The notes: generated by a model from the sequence alone, not told the origin. 64,000 bases of DNA from Smittia aterrima (GCA_033063855.1 CP093829.1:72243-136242); one strand, 5' to 3'; positions 12,443-25,435 are shown, counted from the stretch's first letter. Made by a program: numbers and translations.

Positions 12443-12755
12443 ATGATGAAGTTCATTATTTTTGCCGTTCTCTTCACCGCTGCCTTGGCTCAACACACCG
12501 GTCGACCAGGAAGACCTGACAGTAGATGCCAAGTAGAAGAAACTGCTCGCCCGGTCATTTTTGGGTCTGACACAAGCTGCACATCGTTCTACATTTGCAG
12601 CCACGGCCTTGCTCGTAAGTTTCTGTTTTAATAAAAAAAGATTTTGATTTATTTTTTCTTCCTTCAAAGACCCCCATGACTGCCCAGAAGGTCTGCATTT
12701 CAACACAAATAAACTAATGTGTGATTGGCCTGTAAATTCTGGGTGCACTTTGTAA
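12443..12755 (+). CDS. Small secreted chitin-binding protein (peritrophin-A/CBM14)
   Basis: Two exons, 12443-12614 and 12670-12755, joined in phase 1 across a 55-bp intron, encode 85 residues. The first 16 residues (MMKFIIFAVLFTAALA) form a signal peptide. The rest is a single type-2 chitin-binding domain with six cysteines spaced C-x16-C-x5-C-x9-C-x12-C-x7-C, the family pattern, with aromatic residues in TSFYIC and LMCDW. Such one-domain proteins are secreted to the peritrophic matrix, cuticle or tracheal lining; tissue cannot be told from sequence. A TATA box and an AATAAA bracket the gene, so the unit looks complete. A CDS-less copy of its flanks lies immediately downstream. Confidence 0.9.
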
Positions 12756-12828
12756 ACATTTGAGGATCTAACTGGAAATGAAAATTGAAACAATGATTCG
12801 AGTTATCACCAGACTAAAACAGATTTTA

Positions 12829-12834
12829 AATAAA
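12829..12834 (+). terminator. Polyadenylation signal of the chitin-binding gene
   Basis: AATAAA lies about 75 bp past the stop and is preserved in the downstream duplicate at 13632-13637. Confidence 0.55.
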
Positions 12835-13330
12835 ATTTAACACCTCAAAACAATTCACGTTTTTCTTTCTGAGAAAAGTCCTAGAAACTAATTCAAATGT
12901 TTCTTGCTGAATCCATTCAAGTATTCGTTCATTTGAATCCTAAAACTGAAATAGTAAAGTCGATACTGGTGAAGTCGATGAATATTTAGTAACGACTGCA
13001 TCAGATTCTTTTTTGTATAAAATATCTAAGTCCTTGAATCGCAAACACGTTGATGTATCTTTAGACCGGGCACAACAAAAAGTGAAAATATTTAATCAAA
13101 TTTGAGAAAAGAGAAATGTTAATTTCTCAGTTAACAGACTAATAGTTTCTTTTTAAAATTTTATTTGGAAACCAAAACATTGTATGCATCATTTCTACTA
13201 TATGCATCATTTTTCATCTGTGTCTTCGTCAAGCTTTTCAGTAAAGTCTTAAACTAATAGAATTTTTTTTATCACTAATGTCGTATCGTTAGCTGCCACA
13301 ATTGATTTCGGAAAGGTTTCTTTCATTGCA

Positions 13331-13850
13331 GTCTTTTAAATGAAATTTTAGATGCAGTTGAGAACTTTCCAGAACTTTCAGAAAAATTAAGCTATTAAGT
13401 GGTGAGACATCTTGCAGTTTCTTTTTTTAGATAATGAGTTCAAGTTTAATTATCAAATGCAAAATGTTATCTCTTGTATTTATAAATTTAAAAATTGAAA
13501 AATTTGAACACATCGTGGCGATCTATCAATCACAACTTGATTGAGTTGCAAGTTTTCAAGTAAATCTTTTTATATCAAAGTCTTAAAATTGGAAAAACGG
13601 CGACCCTAAGTAAAACCTTCTAAAAATATTTTAAATAAAATTCTATACCTCAATTCAGTTTTTCATTTGGGGAAAGCAGAAATGAACTTTGAACGTTGCT
13701 CTTATTCTCATTTTCTTGCATCTTAAAGCTTTAGATATGACTCATATTATGTGAGTGAATGAATGCTGTTGAAGGCGATGATTATTTAGTGAAGTCTGCG
13801 TCGGAGTTTTTGATAGAAATTAATCCTCGACTCGTTAAACATTATGATGC
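13331..13850. repeat. Tandem duplication, copy 2 (coding region missing)
   Basis: Matches the 5' flank (11901-12340) and the 3' UTR/downstream flank (12815-13016) of the chitin-binding gene in the same order, but the section equivalent to about 12345-12815 (TATA box, both exons, intron) is absent. The MITE and neighbouring sequence of copy 1 are absent too. Divergence is moderate, so the event is not recent. No replacement ORF was found. Confidence 0.6.
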
Positions 13851-16800
13851 TTGTTCAGATCAAGCTTCTCCATTCGTTCGAACGTAAATATTTTAAAAAG
13901 TTTAGAAGCATTCAGTCGCCACTTGAAGTTGAACTGGAAGCCAAATTATTTATTTTTCAATATTTCATCTGGAAGCCTAAGCTCATAGGAGTATTGTTGA
14001 AGCAAGTCACATGGATCGTCTTGAAAGATGAGAAACATCAAGAAAGACGTTTGTTTCGTAAGCTCGAATGTGGCGATGAAAAATTTAAAGTCAGGAGAGA
14101 CGAGAAATTTAGTTTTTTCACAATGCTGGGAATGATAGCAAATAAAGTATCATGAACAAAAAGAAAAGATCTCAGTTTCCTTTTACAAGGCAAGAAGCTT
14201 TCGGCACTTTCTAAGCTCTGACATCAAAGCACAGAAAAGCAAATCATCAATTATGTAAAAGTCGAAAATAAAAGCGGAAAATCCACTTTTGAAAACAACG
14301 AAACGGAAAAATTGTTTTATTGTTGACGTCTCGATGGAAGAATCTTGCTTGAGCCTCATTAATTTCCTGAAAAGTAGCTGAAGAGCAAAATAAAGGAATT
14401 ATTTGAGACGTTGAACACTATAGTGGAATTGAAAGTGAACGTCGAAGCCTGAAGAGGTAAAGAGAAAAATGAAATTTCCAAAGAATTCTTGCGAATCTTT
14501 TCATTCTTTTCAGGTCGAGTTTCTTGTTCATTTCATTCTTCCCATTGCTGGCAGTCTGCCACAAAGGATCATTGGATTTCTCTCGAAGGAATTTAAATAT
14601 ATAATCAAATTTCCGAAACCGAAAGTGAATCTTTATTTGAGCCTTGGCCTGTCTCCATCTATTCATGTTCAATCGAACCGTAAATTTTTGTTTGGCTGAA
14701 CCGGATGTGTAATGTTGTCTGATCGAATCACAATGTTGCTTGCATAGCCATCCAGGTAGACTCTTTTTTGTGTCAACTATCGGCACAAAGCTCCAAGCAT
14801 CCCAAACAAATAATTTCCTCAGCTTCTTATCGAAAAGCTTTTCTTTAAAGTGAAAAGCTTTCACCAAGATTTCGATTTTAAAGGAAATTTTTCTTCTTCA
14901 ATGAACTCGCTCGACAGAGCTACTTCATTGAGTTATAATTAAATTGCTTTGTGAGCGGATGTGTATTGACCCTAGAGCGAGAGCTGTTTTGATTTGATTG
15001 ATGCTCCTGTAGTTTTTTTTTCATCGAGTGAAGTAAAATATGTTTGACTGTGTCCCTTTTAGGAAAATAAATTGATTCTTGTTGCTACTGAGACACTAAA
15101 TGAAGTATTTGTCGATGTTAATTGATTGAACAGACTTTGACTTCCTCTATTGAAAATTTCTCTCTGATTGGAGTCGGGAAATGCTTCGCGTCCGCTTTCA
15201 GCCGAATAAGTTAATTAACAATTTAACTTTGTTTCGTTCAAACTGAAAAGAGTTCCGAACTTTACTTTTCTGACTGTAGCAAACAAATTTCTTTCTTTAG
15301 GGTACATTAAGTTTTACTAATCTAAATGTTTAATTAAAATTCGCTGATGCTTTATCGCTTAGCACTAAAAATTGTGGAAACTCATTGAGTCAGCTTTTCC
15401 TTTTCAATGAAACTGAGGTATTACGATTTTAAAATCCGTAAGAGCAGATCGATCGAAGTGAAAGGTTTAATTGAATCTGGTTCACTAAGTGCTTGAAAGA
15501 GCTCTTCGAGTTTATGTTTAAAATAGTCATGAGAGCACACTTCACTTTGGCGTTTCAATTATCTTTCAACAAAAAACCTCAATTTTATTATAAAAACTCT
15601 GCCATTGAATGTTTATTTTTCATCTCCATTGAAGAGCAAACAACGGTTGATTGGATGATTCAATTGAGCGCGACGATGGAATCACAAATTATCTGTTGGG
15701 AGGGGAATCATTTAAAGGATTTTTAAGAGAAAGTCTCCAAAAAAAGCTTTTAAAGGAAACCAGCGAGTTTCGTATTTGTTTTGATGGTTTGGACACAAAA
15801 AAGTTTCTTATGTTTCACTTCATCTTACTTAAGAGTCTGAATGATTACATTGTCATCAATCTTTTGTTTTGAACGAATTGTGTCCTCATGCAAGGAAATC
15901 GATTTTCAAAGCTTTGTAATCGTTGCGCAAGAAATCTTCAAGGGCGACGAGATAAACTGAAATGTTTGTCGACAAAACGAGTATGAGAAGAACTCGAAAA
16001 AACTTTGCCCGATGCTGTAAAGCTTCACGTGTTTGAAGCGTAGGATGAAGGAATAAATCAATTCCTATGGAAACAAAAGCGCTTACAACATAATCACCGA
16101 CTAGCTATTTATTGTTTGCTTGTTGAATCAATACGAAACTGGAGAGGAGAAGAATTATCGCTTTCGCCAATTTCAACGTGAAGACGTGGCAATGTCAAGT
16201 GATTTCGAAATCGTTCAATATTTAATGTAGCGAGTGATTTAAATTGGCAAGATACTTGAGAAGAGTTTTTCTTTATCCATCTCAACTGCATCAGTCACGT
16301 TGATACCGCCGCCAATCTATATCGTGACATCTTTAAAATAGCGCATCGGAAGGACAATCTACGAATTTCATTAAAAAAGTAAATTCAAGTTTTGATTCGA
16401 CTCAGCTGCAATCGATAAAAGTTTCTGTGTCGATTCAATTCCATTTTCATTCGTTGTTTGATGGGGCTTCTGCTTCAGTTAACAAAATGACTTAAGAATT
16501 ATTCTCGTCGAGTTCCAGTTCTAAGAGTTTGCGGACAATAGTCAAAGCGAAACATTGTCAATGTCATAAGGTTTCACGATATGAAAGAAGAAAACAGCTT
16601 GAACAATAATTGAATGAACATTTTCTTCCTTCTCGTCGAGCTAGATTTATTGAGAATTTTTCTACGAGAAATGGGATTTTCTTCAGTCTTCGTGAAGCTT
16701 GAAGAATGCTTGAACGACTTTAAGGAGCACAAGAATAACTTTTAAATCAAATTTATCAGTTTGTCGTTATTATGAGCTTCGTTTTAGAAAAAAAAAATTT

Positions 16801-19800
16801 ATGTTCGAAAGAGCTTTGACTTGCAGTACTAAATTTTTTATTACAGCTCCTTTCTACGAAAAGGTTTTTCATATCATTTTCATTAGAAATGTTTCTTGCA
16901 TGCTAATGCTTCCTTGCAGACTCTCGTGTGATGAAAATTATGAGAGGAAAGAAGAAAACCCACATGAAATATTCAACATTGTAAATGTTAATGCTTCGTA
17001 CATAACGTAAGAGATTCATTCGCAAGTTATTCTGTGAAAGTATTTGCTAAAAGCTTCGCAGTACTCAACACTTTTGTTAACATTCTTTCGAATGAAGCCT
17101 AAAATGAGGAGAAATTAAATTCACTAACAGAAGAAACTTTCGTCGTAAAAGAAACCGCGGCTTGTTTAACATTAAGAGAGAAAAAATAATTTTCATTGTA
17201 ATTTGTAAGTTGAAAGCTTCTTGTCACGTGAAAAATATAGAAACATTAGTAGGCGACTTGTACTTTCTTTAACAGATTGTCAAGTCTTCAGGTTTCTCCT
17301 TTCTTCTCGTGGCTGTTAACTGACGCAATCTCTTCACGTAAATATTTTATACACATCGAGCGTCTGCTGAAATGAACAAGAAATTATAATCACAAACACG
17401 TTGAATGGCGTAAAGATTGAGTTTCACGTCGATCCGAGATTTTATAGACTTAATTTTATTATTCGTATTACGCGATGTGAAGAGCGAACGTGACGAGTAA
17501 ATTATTCAGAATTATCTGAAATTCAATTAATTTCCAGGGAATCCTTTGTATTAAAATTTGATCTAAGCTTTCAAAGATTTCTCCTTTCTATTAAGATTTT
17601 AAATTGGGAAAATTCCGGTAGAATCAAACTAATTGTAATGAACATTTTTTTTCAGCGCAAACGATGTTAAAGATATATTCAGCTCTGACACCCTCTCTGC
17701 GACTCAAGAGGAAGGCAATGAGGCTCAAGCCGTTAAAATATTATTACGGCCGCTTTCGGTTCATTCAATTTGCCTCAAAAATATTTACGTCTCGGTTTAC
17801 GTCTCATTTCCCCATTGAAAGTCACAAAACTCAGCTCCTTTGAGTATTACTTTTGAGCATTAAAATTAACAACCTCAACGAGTCACACATTAATCATCTT
17901 GTCGCAAGCAACAACGATAAAGCTTCATCGATTTCTCGAGAGAATCTCGAGACTTTTTGACCCTTTCCTGAGAAGCCACAAGAAAGCTGGAGATAATCGT
18001 ATTAAACATTTAACTTATTGTGCGTCTCCATCATGCCGGGTTTGCTTGATATGATCTGAAGAGCGACGCAAAATATTGAAAAGCAATTTCAAATCAATTA
18101 TTCAGAAAAGCCCGCTTGGCAGCTTTCGTCTCAAGGAAAATTCCGACGATGTGATTGCTGCGGGCGAGATTCTTCTTTCCTTCTAGATATTGATGAAGAA
18201 GACGCTTTCATGGGATTTCAGGGCAGCAATCTCAGATTGCCCAGTTGACTAAAATGAATTTTGTCGAGTAAAAACTGCGGAGGACGCTTCAATATTCAAG
18301 CGCCGACTTTCTTTTTTCAATTTAACTGCAAGACGTCAAGAAAGAAACAAGACAATTGCTTTGCTTTATCTCGTAATTCATGCCAATGCCTCGTCTTTCA
18401 GACAAATTTCCATACAAACATTTTGCTTTAATTCTTCCGGCAGCTCGCTCGTTCCGCTACTCACTCAAGCTTATCACAACAAATTCTGCGTTCTGTTCTG
18501 AGAAAGACTTTGCTTCTTCGGACGAAAGCTGATGTTTCTTTTGTAATTTATACGCGAAGCATTGCTCGATGAATAAATGTGGAGAGAATGGGAATCTTTA
18601 CTTGAAACTTTATTCAGAACGGAAATGAAAACGATAAACGATTCTCAAAGATAATATTTTCATTTGTCTATCATCTCCATTACCCTAATCTTTCCATTTA
18701 CTGTCTTTAACACAACCGGTTCTCAGCTTCGCATGAGCTACTTAAGGAAGACAATGAGATGAGAAATCTTTATCTTTGAGTTATTGCCTTTCGTCTTCAT
18801 ACGGATCTCGAGCAACTATCAAGTAGCCGCCCCCAAACTGTCTTAAGCTCATAAATAAACTCTCATAACCATTGGTGAAGAGGGAAGACAATATTTGAGC
18901 TGCTTCTCCTTTCACTCTGTCGTTGTTGAACGACCCAGAAGTTTTGTTTACTCTACATAGCTTTCATTGTGTCATGAAAAAAATCTAGAAATCATTAGAC
19001 ACGTCAGCAGAGATCATCGCTCTTAATAAATGTCGATTGATGGATGCTTTCATGGTCAGAGAATTGAGCAAGTCAGCTTTAACCACTCGAGAAGGATTAA
19101 GTAGAAATTATCTCGTCGGGAAATTGTTTGTTTGCGATTTTCGTTGACATTGAGTGGAAGGAGGAAAAAGTTTTTCGCGTCTCGTGGGAAAAAAAAGTTG
19201 AGAAGGAAACTACGAAGAGACGAAAAACTTTAACATTTTCATTTCGAGGGAGGGATTTGATGACATTTCAAATGAAGCTGAGCATCCTTGGTCTCGTTTA
19301 CATTGTTTACCGAGACATTCTCGTCGTGAATTTCCCGAAGCAATAACGAGAAAACTTATCGACAAGAGCGGACGTCATGCCGCATAAAAAGGAGAATTAT
19401 TAATCATCGTAAACATTATTGCGGGGAAATCAATGCTGCAGAAGTAACCGCCACTTCATCGTTGTTGCGAGAGCAAATAATTTTCTTTGCAATAAAAATT
19501 GAAAGCTGAGGGTTTATGCTTCTCCCCATTGTTCGCTTCCTTCTCCGTCTTACAGTTTCTTGTTGCGATATGAATCAACGAGGAAACTTCTCTTCGTCGG
19601 CAATTTATAACAAGGAATGTAGATTTGATTTAGATGAAAATTTATGTCAATATAATGGGCTCTCGCCGCCGCCGCTTGCTTGTAAAAACCGAAAATCAAT
19701 CTATTTAGCAATAAATTATGCAATTTTTTTGCCCTTAACTCGTTCGTTCCTATGAAAAGTTTTGAGAGTTCCCTTACTCTTCACACGAGAGAAACCGTTT

Positions 19801-20063
19801 TCAAATCGATAAAGGAAAGTTTTCGTTTTCAATAAAAACTTGTTCGAATTTTTAAGGTTGTAATGAGCGTGAACGAGAGAAATGAGGAAAAGTTTTGCGA
19901 AGATTTACTGATTCACGATGCTGCAAGATGAAAGAAGTTTCTCTGACGTTATAAGCGCTACTACGATGAGCATGTTAAGGAATTTTGCAAAATTCTTTAA
20001 ATGTTTTGAATATTAGAGTCACTTTTAAAAAATTAAGAATACCGGTCACAGGCGACCTGGTAA
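13851..20063. other. Long intergenic stretch without recognised genes
   Basis: About 6.2 kb. ORFs reach 149 codons (14418-14867, minus) but show no domain, signal peptide or coherent splice structure. Tracts rich in AAGCTT and TCTCGA-like words recur throughout the gene-poor parts of the window. Nothing else is supported. Confidence 0.4.
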
Positions 20064-20100
20064 AAGGCTTTTTTCGATTTTTCTTTTTTCTTGCATAATT

Positions 20101-20505
20101 TTTGGCTAAGAACTTTCCTTGGATATAATTTTGGCTAAGAACTTTCCTTGGATATAATTTTGGATAAGAATTTTCCTTGGATATAATTTTGGATAAAAAC
20201 TTTCCTTGGATATAATTTTGGATAAGAATTTTCCTTGGATATAATTTTGGATAAGAATTTTCCTTGGATATAATTTTGGATAAGAACTTTCCTTGGATAT
20301 AATTTTGGATAAGAACTTTCCTTGGATATAATTTTGGATAAGAACTTTCCTTGGATATAATTTTGGATAAGAATTTTCCTTGGATATAATTTTGGATAAA
20401 AACTTTCCTTGGATATAATTTTGGATAAGAATTTTCCTTGGATATAATTTTGGATAAGAATTTTTTCCTTGGATATAATTTTGGATATAATTTTGGATAA
20501 AAATT
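20101..20505. repeat. 29-bp minisatellite, about 13 copies
   Basis: The core CCTTGGATATAATTTTGG recurs with exact 29-bp spacing (20117, 20146, 20175 and on to 20436); a TT insertion precedes the copy at 20467, and degenerate half-units follow. Units differ mainly at AAGAACTT, AAGAATTT or AAAAACTT. The 153-codon minus-strand frame through it is a by-product of the repeat. Confidence 0.95.
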
Positions 20506-20645
20506 TCCGTTGGATAAAATTTTGAAAATTTTGAAAAAATTGACCTTTGACCTTTTGACCCCGTCACATGTTGACCCCTTCCCTAAGGACCACGCACACG
20601 AAGTTTCAGCCTCCTAGCTCTTCTCTAGGCTGCTATACAGTGCGT

Positions 20646-20700
20646 ACAGACGGACAGACGGACAGACGGACGGACAGACGGACAGACGGACAGACGGACA
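20646..20700. repeat. ACAGACGG satellite (8/4-bp units)
   Basis: Seven or so ACAGACGG/ACGG units in tandem, adjoining the minisatellite-bearing element on its right side. Confidence 0.9.
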
Positions 20701-20740
20701 AAGTGGCCATAATAAGGTTTTTTCTATCGAAAAAAGCCTT

Positions 20741-23700
20741 AAAAATGTTGAGAGTCTCAACTTGAGACTGGAGTTGAAGCTTTCAAAGCTTCAAGAATAA
20801 ACTTTAATTGAAATCATTACACAAAAGCTTGAAGCTTCTTCAAAGTTTTTGAACCATCAAGAAATTTTCCTTCATCATATTTTTTAATCCCTCGAAGAAA
20901 TTAGGACTCAAAAGTAGAAAGCTCTTTGTTCAACTTTTTATTAAAGTCGAAGAGAGCTCCTTAAATCATCAACTGAACTTATAAGCTCTTGATGTCAGTT
21001 ACAAAAAATTTCAAACAAATCTGGAAAAGTCCTTAAAATTGAACTTTCCAGAAAGAGAAAATTATTTTCTAACTTTCCCTCTTCGTTTCCCTGGAAAGAT
21101 GTTGAAGCGTATCTACATTCACTAACACAATTCAAACTTCAGGACTTTTTCATAACAAAAGTTCATAAATTGACTTCAGTTCTCTCTCAACTGCGAGTTG
21201 AGATGGTCAAGGAAAGCAAAGATTTTTTCTCCTCAGACAGTCGTGTCACTCGAGAGACGAAATATTTGTTTGCTTATGGCCTCGTTTTGGATTAAATATC
21301 ATTTGCGGTAGAATGAGAATTACATTGGATTCCAGAACGGCAATTCTCCACACGTTTACACCATTAAAGCAGCAACTTGATGCAATAATTATGGTGCAAA
21401 TGGCTCAGTTTTTTCATTAATTAAATAATTACTAATACGGCGCAGCAGAGGAAGTAATATCGAGGACATGATTTAATTGAATGAAACATTTATTATCACA
21501 GTCGTTCACGCCCAGTTGTTCCTGTATTTCCTTGATGATTGTGAGCTTTCATCATAGATCCATAGCCAACAAGTCATAGACACCAACAAAATGTACACGA
21601 AAGCTTACGAAACGTCAAAAGCTTTAATCATAGAACAAGCTACGAGACAGATTGTTAGAACTATGTGAGAAGGGTTTGCTTTTCCAGTTTAACTGAGTCA
21701 ACGTAGTGAAAGAAGCTTGATTCGAGTTCAAAAGGAAATTTCCTTTCTCTTGTAACCTGACGACCCAAGATGTCCAGCTTCGAGTGACTTCCCTGAAAGT
21801 TTCCTGAAAATAATTTTTGATTTCATAGATTTGTCCTCTCGATCATTGAAATTTATAATCAATCGGCTTTCAATTTAATCCGCAAAATGAAATTCGATAA
21901 CGCGATTAATGTGTGCTCTGTTATATAAAAATAAGTAGAGGAATTAAAAACAAGCTGGCGAGTCAGTAATTAATCATAATTAATTGATCATAAATATATC
22001 TCGACTTATATGTACCGAGTCACTTCCACCAGCATTCATAGTAATTACGCGATTTCCCAATCAATAATTCGATAATCACGTTTTAATGTCCGAGCGAGAG
22101 GAGGAGAAAAGTTTTATTCAACTTGACCATGAAACCTCAAAACGATGCGAAAGCTATCGCCATAGTTTTATTCACTAAATATTTGCCCCGCATAGCTCCA
22201 GGAAATGGATGGAAATCCAATTGAGGTATTCGACGATTATACAAAATGAATTCCGGAATAAAAGGATCATTCATTATCAAGGAAAAGTACTCGCAACGTA
22301 AATCAATACGAAGCAGCAGCAGGAATATTTTGCTCCACTTTCAAACCGCATTGTAAAAATCGCATTTGAATTGTTGAACAAACTTCGAAGCACCATTAGA
22401 ATGCAAAGAATAAATTCATTCAACGTGCTCAGAGAAGGATTTTCAGCAAAAGTCTAAGGATCAAATGCGAACTTAACTCGATTATAAAAAGGAAAACCTT
22501 CTCCAAAGGAAGCCCTTGAAAGGTCAAAGTGTGTCGAGAAAGTTCAATCGAACAACGAATGCAAAAGAGGAAGTTGTTTGGAAATGAAAGCTACACGAAA
22601 CCAAAAGAAGTCATTTGATTTGAAAGCAAAATTGTGTAGTCAAGTGAGATGATGTTAATCAACTGTTGCTCGCCGGTTTCCAGCCGATTCAAGATTTCGC
22701 AGCTTGAGCCATAAAATTTGCTGAAACTTGAATATTCTTGGATTCTCGTGAGAAGTTGCTTTAACAATTTGAGTCTTTTCATTTAATAACAACTGCTTGT
22801 CAGCTTTGAAAATAGAAATGTCAATTGTAGGTAAACAAGTTTTTTGCCAGAAGCTTTGCAGAAACTTTTCTTGTTTTGACTTATAAGTGCTGAAAGATTA
22901 AAAGTTGTCCGAGACTGGTAAAGCTTTGCAAAAGCGATTAATTTACAGAAAATAAATCCCTTCTGGAGTTACAACAAATTCTAACGAAGGCAATCTCGCC
23001 GGATATTTTCAAAAGGTTATTTAAGGCTTGTAAACATGTTGATTACAATCATCATCTATGTTGACATGGCAAGTACCTGCTCTCTCTCAAATATTAATTT
23101 TCTTTGATATTTTGGGAAAGACAAACAGGACTCAAAAATATCCACGACACTTCATCATACCAACTTGAAGAGTTTCAGTTCTGGCTCCACCCAGAAGCTC
23201 GTGATTTGTGAACAGTCGTACGAACAACATATAAGTCGAGTCTTTGAATAAAATAATCATTTGCTGCTCCGTATCCGTTACATAAATCAATTCTCCTTGT
23301 CGAGAGTGTGAAAGTCAGCGGATTTGGTTATTTTTGGGTTGACAAGAATCTTCTTGAAACAAAAATATCATTTGTCTGAAGAGAAAAACACGAAGGCGAT
23401 AAAGTTTCCCGAGAGGATTAGACAGTGAGACACAAAAGTTGTTGCGGCGTCGAGCAAAAAAGAGTTCTCTTTGTGTTGTCAATATCAAGTTTGCCAAAGC
23501 TTTAACCTTAAAGCTATCTAGCCAATTTAACGCATTTCCACTTTTAATTCGTTCCATTTTTAAAATGCTCCGCAAATTTTGCTTAGCAGCTGATCCTGAA
23601 TGCACTACTAAGCCTCTCATTCGAGACTAAAGCGGAGAACAGTTTTCTCGTTTACTGCAGAAACATCGAATAAATTAATGAAACGCAATTTCATTTACAT

Positions 23701-24368
23701 TCTCCCGGAGTCAGCGGATATTGCTCGCTGCAATAATTCTCCAGTTAATCTCAATTATAACTGCACAGTTGGAATTGAATAGAATGGAGAAGCAACAACA
23801 ATTAACAGATGCTGTAAATTAATTAGAGATTTAAATCGATAGGCGTTTCGATCGAGGAAGTTTGTGTAAACTGAAAGCTTTACTGAACTCTCAAATAATC
23901 AAAGTTTTTCGATTACAAAGCAAACTATGAATTTCTCTGTTTATTGGCTCAAAATATCTGTTTATTGTTTATTATTAAAGCTTTAAGAACGGAAATATGA
24001 GAAAAGTCGATTATGAGAGAGACCAGAGATTTAGAAACTAAAAGTGAGAAGAAAAAAGTTTGAGAATCTCTCTTAATGTCAGAAAAGTTTTTCATTCTGC
24101 GAAAAATGAACGACCGACGACAATTATTTAAAGATTTATATCAATAGGTAACTGAGCTAAAGAATTTGTGAAAATTGAAAGCACCACTGAAGTTTCAAGA
24201 AAATTTTCCTCTGATGGTTCGAAGATTCAATTTAAGCTGCTCAAAAAATGCTGCGGAATATATGAATTTATAATGGAAATTAGTAATTTCAAATTACCCA
24301 CGGAATGAAGAGTCTTGATTGACTTCTTTCCATAATAATAAGAAGAATTCTTAATCTTTTAAGTAAAC
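20741..24368. other. Intergenic DNA without recognised genes
   Basis: About 3.6 kb with only short, overlapping frames on both strands (for example around 23315-23630). No domain or splice structure was seen. Confidence 0.4.
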
Positions 24369-24374
24369 TTTATT
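24369..24374 (-). terminator. Polyadenylation signal of secreted gene A
   Basis: AATAAA on the minus strand, 44 bp past the stop of the gene at 24418-24759. Gene B has an equivalent at 25402-25407. Confidence 0.5.
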
Positions 24375-24417
24375 CATTTTGTTGATAACAAATATTAAAA
24401 CTAAATTAGAAGAATGC

Positions 24418-24759
24418 TTAAGTTCCACCAACTACAGGATCAGCTGATACTAATGTTGCTGGTTTACTTGGATTAAGCGCTGCAACCGCGGCTGCGAGGC
24501 CTTTAAGGATTTCATTCAATGCATCGAAAAGATTTCCGATTGAATCAGGTTTTGCTGGTTTCGCGGTGGTGGATGGTAGAATCCTTGCATACTGTACTTC
24601 TTCTGATGAAGAGGCTGCCTTAGCAGGAGTGGCTGAGTTTTCAGATACTGGAGGAAGAAAACGAGTTTATTTAAACAGGCTCAAAATACTTCTACAATTA
24701 ATCTCACCCAATTGAATAATTAGAATCACCAAAATAACTGAGACTGATAAAAACTTCAT
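24418..24759 (-). CDS. Small secreted protein, cluster member A (family unrecognised)
   Basis: Exons 24759-24708 (52 nt) and 24647-24418 join in phase 1 to 93 residues. The N-terminus MKFLSVSVILVILIIQL is a signal peptide. The middle is Ser/Ala/Pro-rich (SATPAKAASSSEE). A predicted amphipathic helix near the C-terminus contains NLFDALNEILKGLAAAV, shared with the two neighbours, and a short tail ends in VVGGT. No cysteines and no known domain. A TATAAGTA box lies 55-62 bp upstream of the ATG. Exon 1 length, intron phase and promoter all match gene B, so these are tandem paralogues. Role unknown; secreted peptides of this size may act in immunity, saliva or cuticle, but nothing here decides that. 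Confidence 0.8.
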
Positions 24760-24813
24760 TTTGCTTCGTTAAGATAACTTTTTCAACTGATTCACTGAGA
24801 CGACTGCTCGATC

Positions 24814-24821
24814 TACTTATA
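24814..24821 (-). promoter_or_regulatory. TATA box of secreted gene A
   Basis: Minus strand TATAAGTA inside the longer match GTATAAGTAGATCGAGCAG, which recurs upstream of gene B with two changes. Confidence 0.6.
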
Positions 24822-24949
24822 CTAAAATATGCTTAGGAAAAACTATTTTTTGATTTAATTACTTTTGGATAAACAAATTTACTTTCAGATAAAATTTTTA
24901 TCGTAGAATTTTAAAGAAAGTTAATGCAAGTGAAAACCGTTATCACTCT

Positions 24950-25105
24950 GAGATGTTTGCTTTGTCGTAATGTCTTTCAACTATCGTAAAACAGAAAGCC
25001 TTTCGTAATTTCCTATTTAAGTCAAGGTGGAACTTGTCGAAATTAGGTTTCTTTCATTAAAAGACACAAAAAATAAAAAGAATTTTAAAATTGGAAGTTT
25101 TAAAG
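24950..25105. repeat. Upstream block of gene A, duplicated upstream of gene B
   Basis: Shares TGAGATGTTTGC, then TATCGTAAAAC-GAAAGC, then CAAGGT-GAACT in the same order and spacing with 25965-26125. This shows that the duplication carried at least 300 bp of 5' DNA along with the gene. Confidence 0.65.
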
Positions 25106-25435
25106 GCGACTAATGTCTGTGCTCATTTAAATGACACAAGTTTTTTTCGGGTAATATCCAATAAACAAATACGATTACCTCTCGATGATATGTAAAGCTC
25201 TACCAAAACCTTAAATAGTATTTTCCTCTGAAAATATTTCTCCAAGGGAAGAAAATGATTCACAAAACATTATGAAACTAAAACTCTAAGCCTGGTCTTA
25301 ATTAAAGGCTATAGACACTTTCATATTGTTTAGCTAAATTTACTTCTGAAAGGTTCAAATAATTAGAGAGTGATAAGATATATTTTAAATTTCAAATTAA
25401 TTTTATTTCAAGTTTCTGCAAAGGATATGACAATT

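Larger units (their letters stand above)
11901..13050. repeat. Tandem duplication, copy 1 (contains the chitin-binding gene)
   Basis: Both flanks of the gene at 12443-12755 recur downstream in copy 2. Shared landmarks are GTCTTTTAAAT then TAGATGCAG (11901 / 13331), GTTATCTCTT after a TTTAATTAT stretch (12181-12240 / 13441-13475), TTTTAAATAAAATT in the 3' UTR (12824-12838 / 13628-13642), and GATG-A-TATTTAGT then CTGC (12976-13016 / 13775-13810). Copy 1 also contains a MITE at 12001-12139. Confidence 0.65.
20064..20740. repeat. Composite repeat element with inverted 15-bp ends
   Basis: AAGGCTTTTTTCGAT at 20064-20078 is matched exactly on the opposite strand at 20726-20740. Between them lie a 29-bp minisatellite (20101-20505), a unique stretch beginning with TTGACCTTTGACC motifs, and an 8-bp satellite (20646-20700). 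The right end can itself fold into a hairpin (AAGGTTTTTT..AAAAAAGCCTT). The layout suggests a non-autonomous mobile element that carries its own satellites; the class is undetermined. Confidence 0.55.

Noticed and set aside
14418..14867. 149-codon minus-strand ORF, Lys/Phe/Arg-rich
   Set aside because: No domain, no splice or promoter context, and composition typical of chance frames in this AT-rich region.
20106..20567. 153-codon minus-strand ORF with repeated YPKLYPRK/NYIQGK words
   Set aside because: It is the 29-bp minisatellite read through; the peptide periodicity only reflects the DNA repeat.
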